This document shows, piece by piece, positions 42,395 through 51,561 of a DNA stretch of 64,000 nucleotides; position 1 is the stretch's first letter; each line of letters starts with the position of its first letter. Origin of the DNA: Microbacterium jejuense (lineage in GTDB: Bacteria; Actinomycetota; Actinomycetes; Actinomycetales; Microbacteriaceae); contig NZ_JAEUAW010000011.1 in assembly GCF_019511665.1 (NCBI RefSeq), positions 83,313-147,312 on the forward strand, in the 5' to 3' direction. The notes under the pieces were generated by a model. That model saw only the letters and a program-made list of their open reading frames with translations. It searched no databases and was not told the DNA's origin. Both the position numbers and the translations under genes were made by a program.

Positions 42395-43972
42395 TCAGCC
42401 GACGATGCTCTCGTGCCCGCTCGAGGGCGCCGGGTCGGGCAGCCGCCGCATGCGCAGTGCGTTGAGCGCGCCGGCTGCAGCGGCCAGAATCGGCACGAAC
42501 AGTGCGATCTGCAGTGCGATCGGACCGGCCTCGCTGTTGATGCGGACAATCTCCGCCGAGGTCTCGGGGGGCTCATCGGCGAGCAGCTCTTCGAGCCCGG
42601 TGTTCGACATGAGCTCGGCGTCGTCCTCGAGCACGGTGGCGACCTGTGTCTTCTCGTCGGCGCTGAGGACGGTGCTCTGGTCGGCGAGCGCGGTGAAGCT
42701 GCTCGCGAGCGCGGCGAGCAGGATCGCGCCCGCGAACGCGAGCCCGAACGACAGGCCGAACGAACCTGCCGCCGAGTTGACGCCCGCAGCCTCGCTCACC
42801 CGCTCCTCCGCGATGGGCGACAGCGTGTAGTTGTTCAGCTGCGACACGAGCATGCCGAGCCCGCAGCCCACGATGACGAGGGGCACCGCGAGGTACCAGC
42901 CGCTCGTCGCGATCGGGACGAGCGGAACCAGCACGACCAGGCCGATCACGGCGAGCAGGAATCCGAACAGGATGATCGTCGCGGGACGCCGCTTGACGCC
43001 CCGGCCGGCCAGGATCGCGATCACGAACATGCTGAGCGACAGCGGGGCGATCGACAGGCCGGCGAGGAACGCGTCGTACTCCAGCACCATCTGCAGGTAC
43101 AGCGGCAGCACGATCATCGTGCCGCCGAGAGTGATCTGCTGCAGCAGCTGACCGGTCGCGCCCGTGCGGAACGCCTTCGAGGAGAAGAGCGCGGGATCCA
43201 GCAGCGTGGCCCGGCCGGCGCGCTTGCGGCGCACGAGCCAGAACCCCAGGCCGAGGAGGGCGAGCACGCCCAGCGCGATCGTCGCGCCCACGTAGCCGGC
43301 GCCCTCCTGCCACAGCAGGATGCCGAGGACGATGCCGCCCATGCCGACGACCGACAGCACCGAGCCCACGATGTCGACCGAGCGGTCGCCGGTGAACGGC
43401 ACATCCTTCACCAGGCGCACGCCGATCAGCACGACGAGGATCGTGAGGGCTTCGAGGGCGAACCCGACACGCCACGACAGGAACGTCGTGATGGCGCCGC
43501 CCAGGAGCGGCCCGACAGCGGCGGCGATCGCCGCCGCCGCACCCACCATCGCATACACGCGCGTGCGGTGCGCGCCCTCGAAGTTGCCGTGGATGAGCGA
43601 TTGCATCGACGGCAGCAGGAGGGATGCCCCGAGCCCGCCGATGAGGGCCCAGAAGATGATGACGGCGGTCAGGCTCGACGCGAACGTCATCGCGATCGCC
43701 CCGATCATGTAGCCGACGAGGCCGAGCACGTACGCGCGCCGGCGTCCGATCAGGTCGCCCGTCTTGCCGCCGATGAGGATGAAGGCGGCCGACACCAGCG
43801 CCTCGAGCGCGATCGCTCCCTGCACGCCGCTGGCGGTGGCATCCAGGTCCCGCACCACGGCCGAGATCGAGACGTTCATGAGCGACGTGTCGACGACCAG
43901 CACGAACATCGCCATCGCCATGAGGATCGCCACGCGCGCGTTGAACCGGCCTGCGTCTTGCCCGCTGCTCAT
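42395..43972 (-). CDS. MFS transporter, DHA2 (14-TM) drug-efflux type
   Basis: 525-aa major facilitator with about 14 helices, typical of EmrB/QacA efflux pumps. Recognisable parts are the motif C region VVDTSLMNVSISAVVRDL, the motif A loop GGKTGDLIGRRRAYVLG, GAAAAIAAAVGPLLGGAITTFLSWR in helix 5, and a cytoplasmic linker RRKRAGRATLLDPALFSSKAF. The extracytoplasmic loop before the last helix (LEDDAELMSNTGLEELLADEPPETS) is acidic. The ATG at 43972 begins the family N-terminus; I see no good ribosome-binding site. It is divergent from the DUF998-like gene. The substrate cannot be predicted. Confidence 0.88.
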   Translation of the reverse strand: MSSGQDAGRFNARVAILMAMAMFVLVVDTSLMNVSISAVVRDLDATASGVQGAIALEALVSAAFILIGGKTGDLIGRRRAYVLGLVGYMIGAIAMTFASSLTAVIIFWALIGGLGASLLLPSMQSLIHGNFEGAHRTRVYAMVGAAAAIAAAVGPLLGGAITTFLSWRVGFALEALTILVVLIGVRLVKDVPFTGDRSVDIVGSVLSVVGMGGIVLGILLWQEGAGYVGATIALGVLALLGLGFWLVRRKRAGRATLLDPALFSSKAFRTGATGQLLQQITLGGTMIVLPLYLQMVLEYDAFLAGLSIAPLSLSMFVIAILAGRGVKRRPATIILFGFLLAVIGLVVLVPLVPIATSGWYLAVPLVIVGCGLGMLVSQLNNYTLSPIAEERVSEAAGVNSAAGSFGLSFGLAFAGAILLAALASSFTALADQSTVLSADEKTQVATVLEDDAELMSNTGLEELLADEPPETSAEIVRINSEAGPIALQIALFVPILAAAAGALNALRMRRLPDPAPSSGHESIVG

Positions 43973-44035
43973 GTCGGAAGCGAACCACGCCGCGGCTCCG
44001 CGGGAATCACCCCCGCCGGGTGACGGTCCCCGGTA

Positions 44036-44041
44036 CAGACT
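44036..44041 (+). promoter_or_regulatory. Leaderless-type -10 box for the DUF998-like gene
   Basis: CAGACT, within TACAGACT, ends 6 nt before the ATG at 44048; no Shine-Dalgarno sequence is present. Confidence 0.45.
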
Positions 44042-44047
44042 GGCGCC

Positions 44048-45142
44048 ATGACCCGGATCGCCTCCGACGGGGCCGCCTCCGGCTCGCCCGTGCAGACCCG
44101 CCGCGCCGAGCGCGAGGCCGTCTACGCGTCTCTGGCCGCGCAAGTGGTGGGCGCCGTGTACGGGTTCGTCGTGGCACAGATCTCGGGGGCGCTGTCGTTC
44201 GTCGGCGATGACCCGTTCGCGGTCTGGGCGGCGGCGGGGGCGGCAGTGGTCGCGGCGATCGCCGCGACCGCCGGCTACTGGCGCTCGCGCGCGCAGCCCG
44301 AGCAGCAGTGGCGCCGGCAGCTCGCACCGTGGCTGTTCACCGTGAACACGATCTCGGTCGTGGTCGTGCATGTCGCACTGGCGTATCTGGCGACCTACGC
44401 GCTGTACCGGCTGCTGGCGCTCGGCTTCATCGGCCTGCCGATCGTGACGTTCTGGGCGGTCGTGCTGATGGCGGTGACGCTGGGACTGTCGACGTACCTC
44501 GTGTATCTGTCGTCGTCGAGCATCACGACGCAGCGGCTGTCGACGCTGCTCATGGCGTTCATCTCCATCGGCACGCTCACGGCCACGATCACGACGCCCG
44601 ACCCGCAGTGGTGGCAGGTGCACTTCAGCCAGCTCGGGACGTTCGACGACCTGTCGAGCTGGATATTCAACGGCACCCTCGTCGCGGGCGGCCTGCTCGT
44701 CACGACGTTCGCGGTGCACATCTCACGCGATCTGTCGGCGCTCGCCGCGACCGGGACGCTCGAGCACCGGGGCGTGGCCCGCTTCGTCAGCACGGCGTTC
44801 GTCATCATGGGCGTCATGCTCGCGTTCGTCGGCATCGTCCCCGTCGACGTCAACCTGCTCGTGCACAACCTGTCGGCCTCCGGCATGGCGATCGCGTATC
44901 TGGTGCTGCTCATCGCCGGGTACCGGATCCTGCGAGGGATGCCGCGCGCCTACTTCGTCGCCGCGTCGGCGTTCCTGGCGGCCACGGTGGTGTCGGTCGT
45001 GCTGTTCTCGGTCGGCTACTTCTCGCTCACGGCGTTCGAGATCATCGTCTTCGCCCTGATCTTCGGATGGATCGCCGTGTTCATCCGGTTCCTCGGAGTC
45101 GCGGGGCGAGAGGATGCCGGGGACGAGGGAGACACACGATGA
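44048..45142 (+). CDS. DUF998-like multi-pass membrane protein (paralogue A)
   Basis: 364-aa integral membrane protein with about nine helices. The segment WWQVHFSQLGTFDDLSSWIFN followed by a glycine-rich helix resembles the DUF998 family (typical SxLG...W.FN). It is clearly related to the protein encoded at 58027-59157: both keep this block, the IVPVDVNLLVHN/IFHVDDFFLVHN block and the GMPRAYFVA/GMPRAFFAV block. The stop overlaps the start of the AI-2E-family gene (ATGA), so the two are translationally coupled, as are their paralogues. No function is established; physical partnership with the AI-2E-type protein is a reasonable inference. Confidence 0.72.
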   Translation: MTRIASDGAASGSPVQTRRAEREAVYASLAAQVVGAVYGFVVAQISGALSFVGDDPFAVWAAAGAAVVAAIAATAGYWRSRAQPEQQWRRQLAPWLFTVNTISVVVVHVALAYLATYALYRLLALGFIGLPIVTFWAVVLMAVTLGLSTYLVYLSSSSITTQRLSTLLMAFISIGTLTATITTPDPQWWQVHFSQLGTFDDLSSWIFNGTLVAGGLLVTTFAVHISRDLSALAATGTLEHRGVARFVSTAFVIMGVMLAFVGIVPVDVNLLVHNLSASGMAIAYLVLLIAGYRILRGMPRAYFVAASAFLAATVVSVVLFSVGYFSLTAFEIIVFALIFGWIAVFIRFLGVAGREDAGDEGDTR

Positions 45143-46320
45143 CCGACGCTGGGGCACCTTCGCCCGGTGCACCCGATGCGCCGGATGCGGTGCCGCCCAC
45201 CGCCGGACCGCCCGCCCGGGCACCGCGCGCCGGAGGGCGCCGCCGCGGGCCGCTCAACGTGCAGGCGCTCTTCCAGCGGCCGCTCGTGTCGGGGTTCCTC
45301 GCGACCGTCGGGGTGCTGGGTGCGCTGCTGCTGGGCACGGCGCTGACGTCGATCGGCACGATCCTGCTCTACATCGTGCTGGCGATGTTCCTCGCACTGG
45401 GTCTCGACCCGATCGTGCGGATGCTGGAGCGCAAGAGGATCAAGCGGCCGATGGCGATCCTCATCGTGTTCGGCTGCTTCGCGGTGCTGTTCGTGCTGTT
45501 CCTCGTGTTCGTGCTACCGCCGCTGCTCGCGCAGATCGGCCAGTTCATCAAGACCATCCCCGAGGCGCTCGACAAGGTCGATCAGACACCGTGGTTCGCG
45601 GGCCTTCCTCCCGACATGCAGGCAGCCATCGTGGGCGTGGTGGAGGGGCTCGCCGACTGGATCGCGAGCCCCTCGACCCACGCCGCGATCGGCGTCGGGA
45701 TCGTGGCCGCCGGCGTCGGATTCGTCGCGGCGATCTCGGCGAGCTTCATCGTGGTCGCCCTCACGCTCTACTTCCTGGCGTCGCTCGACGCGATCAAGCG
45801 CGCGTTCTACCAGCTCGCCCCCGCGCACAGCCGGCCGAAGCTGGAGGAGCTCACCGAGCGCATCACGGCATCCGTGGGCAGCGCGCTGCTCGGCTCGGTG
45901 ACGCTGTCCGCGCTGAACGCGGGAGCGGTGTTCGTGCTGCACCTGGTGATCGGCCTGCCGTTCGCGGCCCTCATGGCCGTCATCGCGTTCGTCATCACGC
46001 TGATCCCGCTGTTCGGCTCGGTCATCTTCCTTGTGCTGGGAACGGGCGTGGCCCTCTTCTCCAGCCCGACGCAGGCGCTCATCTTCGCGATCGCGTACCT
46101 CGTCTACATCCAGATCGAGTCGTACGTGCTCAGCCCGCGCATCATGAACCGTGCCGTGTCGATCCCGGCCGCGCTCGTGCTCATCGCCGCGATGGTCGGC
46201 GGCGCCCTGGGCGGCGTCATCGGGGTGCTCGTCGCGTTGCCGGTGACGGCATCCATTCTTCTCATCATCCGCGAGATCGTGGTGCCCCGGCAGGACCTCA
46301 AGATCACCCCCGAGGGGTGA
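45139..46320 (+). CDS. AI-2E/PerM-family transporter (paralogue A)
   Basis: 393-aa member of the AI-2 exporter/PerM family with a Pro/Ala/Arg-rich cytoplasmic N-terminus (about 40 aa), eight predicted helices and the family signatures LFLVFVLPPLLAQIGQF, VVALTLYFLASLDAIKR, FVITLIPLFGSVIFLVLG and LPVTASILLIIREI. Despite the name, most members are not autoinducer exporters; some are Na+(Li+)/H+ antiporters or permeases of unknown cargo. The ATG at 45139 overlaps the DUF998-like stop. The P-type ATPase gene follows 25 bp later and has its own -10 box. Confidence 0.9.
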   Translation: MTDAGAPSPGAPDAPDAVPPTAGPPARAPRAGGRRRGPLNVQALFQRPLVSGFLATVGVLGALLLGTALTSIGTILLYIVLAMFLALGLDPIVRMLERKRIKRPMAILIVFGCFAVLFVLFLVFVLPPLLAQIGQFIKTIPEALDKVDQTPWFAGLPPDMQAAIVGVVEGLADWIASPSTHAAIGVGIVAAGVGFVAAISASFIVVALTLYFLASLDAIKRAFYQLAPAHSRPKLEELTERITASVGSALLGSVTLSALNAGAVFVLHLVIGLPFAALMAVIAFVITLIPLFGSVIFLVLGTGVALFSSPTQALIFAIAYLVYIQIESYVLSPRIMNRAVSIPAALVLIAAMVGGALGGVIGVLVALPVTASILLIIREIVVPRQDLKITPEG

Positions 46321-46332
46321 AGACCTCCTCGG

Positions 46333-46338
46333 TAGCGT
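46333..46338 (+). promoter_or_regulatory. Leaderless-type -10 box for the P-type ATPase gene
   Basis: TAGCGT ends 7 nt before the ATG at 46346; no ribosome-binding site is visible. Confidence 0.5.
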
Positions 46339-46345
46339 CGGACGC

Positions 46346-49051
46346 ATGACCACCGTCGACGGAGGATCCACTGAAACGCCCTGGTTCACGCAGGACTCCG
46401 CCGCTGTGGTGGCTGCCGTCGCGACCGACCGGGATGCGGGGCTGACCAGCGCCGAGGCGCAGCGTCGGCTCGCCGAGCACGGGCCCAATGCCATCGCCGC
46501 CGAGCCCGCGCCCTCGGTGTGGCAGGTGTCGCTGCGCCAGCTCGCCGACCCGATGAACGTCATGCTGGTCGCGGTCGCGGTCATCTCGCTGTTCATCAAC
46601 CAGGTGAGCGTCGGCATCCTCGTCGGCGCCCTCGTGATCCTCAACGTGTTCCTCGGCACGCGACAGGAGCTCAAGGCGAAGGCCTCGGTCGACGCGCTCG
46701 CGAAGATGCAGATCCCCAAGGCGAAGGTGATCCGCGACGGCGCGCTGCTGCAGGTCGACGCGACATCGCTCGTGCCGGGCGACGTCATCACGCTCGAGGC
46801 CGGCGACATCGTGCCCGCCGACGCCCGGATCCTCCGCTCGGCGACGCTCGAGACGCAGGAGGCCGCGCTGACCGGCGAGAGCGCGCCCATCGCGAAGGAC
46901 CCCGCTGTCATCGCCGACCCCGAGACCACCCTCGGCGACCGCGCCAACATGGTGTTCCAGAACACGCAGGTGACACGCGGAACAGCGTCGGCCGTCGTCG
47001 TGGCGACCGGCATGGGAACCCAGATGGGGCAGATCGCCTCGATGCTGTCGGCGGTCAAGCCGTCGAAGTCGCCCCTCCAGCGCGAGCTCGACGCGCTGAC
47101 GGGCGTGCTGGGCTGGATCGCGTGGGGCGCGGTGGCGATCATCATCGTGACCGGACTCCTGCGCGGGCAGGAGGTCGCCTCGGTCATCCTCCTCGGCATC
47201 TCGATGGCGATCTCGGCCATCCCGACCGGCATGCCCTCGTTCGTGCAGGCGATGCTGTCGTACGGCTCGCGGCAGCTGGCCGAGCACAAGGCGGTCGTCA
47301 AGAACCTCACCGATGTCGAGACGCTGGGCGCCACGAGCGCGATCAACTCCGACAAGACCGGCACGCTCACGATGAACGAGATGACGGTGGAGTCGCTGTA
47401 CTACGCCGGCGAGTGGTTCACCGTCAGCGGCACCGGCTACGAGAAGACGGGCGACATCCGCCACGCCGCGGGGCTCCCGGTGCCCGACTTCACCCAGCTG
47501 GCACTGGCCCTCACGCTGTGCAGCGACGCGACCGTCTCGGACGACGGCGACGTGATCGGCGACCCGACCGAGGCGGCCCTGGTCGTGCTGGCGGCGAAGA
47601 TGGGGGCGGATGCCGCACTCACGCGCGTCCAGTACCCCCGAGCCGCGGAGGTTCCGTTCGACTCCGCGTACAAGTTCATGGCGACCTTCCACGAGCGCAG
47701 CGGCGCCGGGGGAGGAACTGAGCTCGTCGAGCTCGTCAAGGGCGGGCCCGACGTCGTGCTCGAGCGGTGCTCCTCGGTGCTCACGCCCGACGGGAGCGCG
47801 CCGATCGAGGAGCGGCGCCAGGCGATCCTCGACGCCAACCGCGAGCTGTCGGAGCGCGGCCTGCGGGTGCTGGCCTTCGCCGTCCGCCGTTTCGCCCCGG
47901 GCACGCCGACGCCTGCGGATCCGATGGCCGAGGTGAAGGACCTCAGCCTCGCGGGCCTCGTCGGCATCATCGACCCGCTGCGGCCGTCGTCGAAGGAGGC
48001 CGTGCGGATCGCCCGTGAGGCGGGCATCGAGGTCCGCATGATCACGGGCGACCACGCCATCACCGCCGCGGCGATCGGTGCGCAGCTCGGACTCGGCGAC
48101 GGGGCCGCCAGCGGCGCCGAGATCCAGGCGATGTCGGACGAGGAGCTCAAGGCCAAGCTCCCGCACCTGCACGTCTTCGGCCGCGTCACCCCCGAAGACA
48201 AGCTGCGTCTTGCGCGTCTCATGCAGGAGGACGGCGCCGTCGTCGCGATGACGGGCGACGCCGTCAACGACGCCGCCGCGCTCAAGCAGGCCGACATCGG
48301 CGTCGCGATGGGCTCGGGCAGCGACGTGACCAAGCAGGCCGGCAAGATGATCCTCGTCGACGACAACTTCGGCACGCTCGTGACGGCCGTGCGGCTGGGG
48401 CGTGCGATCTACGACAAGATCGTCAGCTACGTCCGGTTCCAGATGTCGCAGCTGTTCTCGCTCGTGCTGCTGTTCCTCGTCGCGAGCCTCTTCGACATCA
48501 ACGACGGCGTGCCGCTGACGCCGATCATGGTGCTGTTCCTCAACTTCTTCATCGCCATCTTCCCCGTCATCGTGATCCTGCTCGATCCGGCGCCCGACGG
48601 CATCATGCAGCAGCCGCCGCGCGACCCGAAGAAGACGATCGCGAACCGGGGAGCCGTCACGCTGTGGTTCCTCTACGGCGGACTCATCTTCGTCACGACG
48701 CTCGTCCCGCTGCTGATCTACCCCGACCAGCTCAGCTCGACGGAGCCGAATGCTCCCGTGACGATGGCCTTCGTCGTCGCCGCGCTGGGGTCGATCTTCG
48801 GCGGACTGGTGATGCGTCGGGATCCGGAGTCCGGCCTCGCACCGCCGATCCTCACGGCGGTGAAATGGCTGTCGATCCCGCTGGCGCTGACGGTCGCCGC
48901 CGTCGAGATCGGCTTCCTGCAGCGACTCGTCGGCACGACATCGCTGAGCGGTACGGAGTGGCTGATCTGCCTCGGTCTGTCGCTGCTGGTTCCGCTGTTC
49001 ATCGAGCTCGAGAAGCTCTGGCGGCGCTCACGGCGCACGACGCGCGTGTGA
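46346..49051 (+). CDS. P2/P3-like P-type cation ATPase
   Basis: 901-aa P-type ATPase with cation_ATPase_N, E1-E2, HAD and C-terminal membrane domains. The phosphorylated Asp is Asp336 in NSDKTGTLT; the actuator motif TGES begins at residue 176; the nucleotide-binding KGGPDVVLERC and the hinge TGDAVNDAAALKQADIG are present. The M4 motif is IPTGMP (PTGMP at 293-297) instead of the Ca2+-pump PEGLP, so the key M4 glutamate is missing; this resembles H+-ATPase-type IPxGxP. TGDAVND replaces the common TGDGVND. The ion is therefore uncertain. It lies beside membrane transport genes and the second sulfatase. Confidence 0.88.
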   Translation: MTTVDGGSTETPWFTQDSAAVVAAVATDRDAGLTSAEAQRRLAEHGPNAIAAEPAPSVWQVSLRQLADPMNVMLVAVAVISLFINQVSVGILVGALVILNVFLGTRQELKAKASVDALAKMQIPKAKVIRDGALLQVDATSLVPGDVITLEAGDIVPADARILRSATLETQEAALTGESAPIAKDPAVIADPETTLGDRANMVFQNTQVTRGTASAVVVATGMGTQMGQIASMLSAVKPSKSPLQRELDALTGVLGWIAWGAVAIIIVTGLLRGQEVASVILLGISMAISAIPTGMPSFVQAMLSYGSRQLAEHKAVVKNLTDVETLGATSAINSDKTGTLTMNEMTVESLYYAGEWFTVSGTGYEKTGDIRHAAGLPVPDFTQLALALTLCSDATVSDDGDVIGDPTEAALVVLAAKMGADAALTRVQYPRAAEVPFDSAYKFMATFHERSGAGGGTELVELVKGGPDVVLERCSSVLTPDGSAPIEERRQAILDANRELSERGLRVLAFAVRRFAPGTPTPADPMAEVKDLSLAGLVGIIDPLRPSSKEAVRIAREAGIEVRMITGDHAITAAAIGAQLGLGDGAASGAEIQAMSDEELKAKLPHLHVFGRVTPEDKLRLARLMQEDGAVVAMTGDAVNDAAALKQADIGVAMGSGSDVTKQAGKMILVDDNFGTLVTAVRLGRAIYDKIVSYVRFQMSQLFSLVLLFLVASLFDINDGVPLTPIMVLFLNFFIAIFPVIVILLDPAPDGIMQQPPRDPKKTIANRGAVTLWFLYGGLIFVTTLVPLLIYPDQLSSTEPNAPVTMAFVVAALGSIFGGLVMRRDPESGLAPPILTAVKWLSIPLALTVAAVEIGFLQRLVGTTSLSGTEWLICLGLSLLVPLFIELEKLWRRSRRTTRV

Positions 49052-49101
49052 ATCCTCGGTGAGGCTCTTCCGCCGCTCCTGCCGCGGCCAATAGGGTCCG
49101 A

Positions 49102-49130
49102 AGCGAGGGGGCTTCGGGTGCTCCCTCGCT
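49102..49130 (+). promoter_or_regulatory. Hairpin in the leader of the second sulfatase gene
   Basis: AGCGAGGG (49102-49109) pairs with CCCTCGCT (49123-49130), ending 22 bp before the GTG start. A -10-like TAGGGT lies at 49093-49098. It may be a leader structure; no known riboswitch class is recognised. Confidence 0.35.
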
Positions 49131-49152
49131 GACGAACGAAGGAGAGTGCCAG

Positions 49153-51495
49153 GTGCCTCGGGATTTTCAGGGGAAGATCGAACTCGACGTCCGCGACTCG
49201 GTGGCTGACTGGGATGCGTTCCTCCCGTCCAAGCCGCCGAAGGACGCGCCGAATGTGCTGGTCGTCCTCTACGACGACACCGGCATGGCCGCGTGGTCGC
49301 CATACGGGGGCCGGATCAACATGCCGACGATGGACCGCCTCGCGAAGGACGGCCTGACCTACACGCAGTGGCACACCACAGCGCTGTGCTCGCCGACGCG
49401 CTCGACGTTCCTCACCGGCCGCAATCACCACCTCAACGGGTTCGCGACGATCTCGGAGTCCTCGACCGGCTTCCCCGGCTACAACTCGCACATCCCGCCG
49501 TCCAACGCGACCATGGCCAACGTGCTGCGTGACGCGGGCTGGTCGACGTTCTGGGTCGGCAAGAACCACAACGTGCCGATCGACGAATGGACCGCGGGGG
49601 CGAGCAAGAAGAACTGGCCGCTCGCGCAGGGCTATGACCGCTTCTACGGCTTCATCGGCGGAGAGACCAACAACTGGTACCCGTCGCTGGCCGAGGACAA
49701 CCACTACATCGACCAGCCGTACCTGCCCGAGGAGGGCTACCACCTCTCGAAGGACCTCGCCGATCAGGCCCTCAAGATGATCCGCGACGTCAAGCAGACC
49801 GAGCCCGACAAGCCGTGGTACCTGTGGTTCTGCCCGGGAGCCAACCACGCGCCGCATCATGCCCCGCAGGAGTACATCGACAAGTACAAGGGCAAGTTCG
49901 ACGACGGCTACGAGGCCTACCGTGAGTGGGTGCTCGAGCGCATGAAGGAGAAGGGGATCGTCCCGCAGGACACCGACCTCACGCCCCTGAACCCCATGCC
50001 CGAGGGCACGTTCACGCAGTCCGACGAGGTGCTGCCGTGGGACTCGCTGCGCGATGAGGAGAAGGCGATGTTCTCGCGCATGGCCGAGGTGTACGCCGGC
50101 TTCTCGGAGTACACCGACGCGCAGGTCGGGCGCATCATCGACTACCTGGAGGAGTCGGGTCAGCTCGACAACACCCTGGTCATCTACTGCGCCGACAACG
50201 GCGCGTCGGGCGAGGGCAGCCCCTACGGCTCGGTCAACGAGGGCAAGGTCTTCGGCGGCTACCCCGACGACGAGCAGCAGAACCTGTCGATGGTCGACAA
50301 GCTCGGGTCGCCTGACACGTACAACCACTACCCGACGGGGTGGGCGGCCGCGTTCTCGACGCCGTACAAGATGTTCAAGCGCTACACCTACCAGGGCGGC
50401 GTCGCCGACCCGCTGGTGATCCACTGGCCGGCCGGCTTCTCGGCCAAGGGCGAGATCCGCCACCAGTACCACCACTCGGTCGACATCGTTCCGACGATCC
50501 TCGAAGCGTGCGGCGTCGAATTCCCCGACACGTACCTCGGCGTCCCGCAGACGCCGCTGTCAGGTGTCTCGATGGTCCCGTCGTTCACGCAGGCGCCCGA
50601 CGGGCCGACCAACAAGAAGACGCAGTACTACGAGATGTTCGGCCAGCGCGGCATCTGGCACGAGGGCTGGAAGGCCGTCACCGTGCACGGTCCGGTCAGC
50701 GGCAAGGGGGACTTCCCGGGCGACGAGTGGGAGCTGTACCACACCGACGTCGACCGGGCCGAGGCTCACAACCTCGCCGCCGAGCACCCCGACAAGCTCG
50801 AGGAGCTCAAGGCGCTGTGGCTCGAAGAGGCCAAGGCCAATCTCGTGCTCCCGCTGAACGACCTGCAGGTGCTGGGCAACCCGAAGGACTTCGAGACCTT
50901 CATCAAGATGGAGTTCCACCAGCCGGCGCCGCCGTCGGGCCAGTTCGTCTACTACCCGGGCACCAGCGAGGTGCCCGAGCGGTCCGCGGCGAACGTGCAC
51001 GGCGGCTCGTACAAGATCGCGGCCGAGGTGGAGTTCACCCCCGAGACCGAAGGGGTGATCTTCGCGCACGGCTCACGGTTCGGCGGGCATGCGCTGGTCG
51101 TGAAGGACGGCCAGGTGCACTACGTGTACAACTTCCTCGGCATCCCGCCCGAGGATCGCGTGTCGGCTCCCATCCCGACGTCGGGGAAGCACATCATCGG
51201 CGTGGAGTTCACCAAGGAGGGCACCGGCGACTACCGCGAGCCGAAGGGTCCGGTGAAGCTCTACATCGACGACCAGCAGGTCGGCGAGAAGCAGATCCGC
51301 ACCGTGCTCGGACACTTCTCGCTCTGCGGCGAGGGCTTGACGATCGGACGCGACAGCGCCGACCCGGTGTCGTCCCTGTACGGCTACGGGTTCGACTTCA
51401 CCGGCGGCACGATCGCGAAGGTCGTCTTCGACATCGCCGACGACACCTACGTCGATCTCGAGGCGCACCTCGCGGCCGCGTACGCGCGCGACTGA
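49153..51495 (+). CDS. Cysteine-type arylsulfatase (paralogue 2)
   Basis: 780-aa type I sulfatase, alignable end to end with the enzyme at 29442 (starts FQGKIELDVRDSVADW versus FNGTIKLDVRDSVADW). The formylglycine motif is CSPTR with Cys79 and the metal site Asp41-Asp42. The block YCADNGASGEGSP and a C-terminal beta-sandwich (HGSRFGGHALVVKDG) are conserved in both. No signal peptide. The GTG at 49153 has AAGGAGAG 7 nt upstream. The two paralogues differ in substrate-loop segments such as WTAGASKKNWPLAQG versus VSTGGSKEQWPLAMG, so their sulfate esters may differ. The convergent neighbour is a SulP transporter, matching sulfate release with sulfate movement. Confidence 0.92.
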   Translation: MPRDFQGKIELDVRDSVADWDAFLPSKPPKDAPNVLVVLYDDTGMAAWSPYGGRINMPTMDRLAKDGLTYTQWHTTALCSPTRSTFLTGRNHHLNGFATISESSTGFPGYNSHIPPSNATMANVLRDAGWSTFWVGKNHNVPIDEWTAGASKKNWPLAQGYDRFYGFIGGETNNWYPSLAEDNHYIDQPYLPEEGYHLSKDLADQALKMIRDVKQTEPDKPWYLWFCPGANHAPHHAPQEYIDKYKGKFDDGYEAYREWVLERMKEKGIVPQDTDLTPLNPMPEGTFTQSDEVLPWDSLRDEEKAMFSRMAEVYAGFSEYTDAQVGRIIDYLEESGQLDNTLVIYCADNGASGEGSPYGSVNEGKVFGGYPDDEQQNLSMVDKLGSPDTYNHYPTGWAAAFSTPYKMFKRYTYQGGVADPLVIHWPAGFSAKGEIRHQYHHSVDIVPTILEACGVEFPDTYLGVPQTPLSGVSMVPSFTQAPDGPTNKKTQYYEMFGQRGIWHEGWKAVTVHGPVSGKGDFPGDEWELYHTDVDRAEAHNLAAEHPDKLEELKALWLEEAKANLVLPLNDLQVLGNPKDFETFIKMEFHQPAPPSGQFVYYPGTSEVPERSAANVHGGSYKIAAEVEFTPETEGVIFAHGSRFGGHALVVKDGQVHYVYNFLGIPPEDRVSAPIPTSGKHIIGVEFTKEGTGDYREPKGPVKLYIDDQQVGEKQIRTVLGHFSLCGEGLTIGRDSADPVSSLYGYGFDFTGGTIAKVVFDIADDTYVDLEAHLAAAYARD

Positions 51496-51508
51496 CGACG
51501 GACGGGAG

Positions 51509-51542
51509 AGGGATGCCGGCGGCCGCGGCCGCCGGCATCCCT
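51509..51542. terminator. 34-bp palindromic bidirectional terminator
   Basis: Perfect palindrome whose inner 30 bp are identical to those at 42351-42380, followed by TTCGCTTTT on the plus strand. It lies between the convergent sulfatase 2 and SulP genes. Confidence 0.88.
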
Positions 51543-51561
51543 TCGCTTTTCTGACGGGTGT

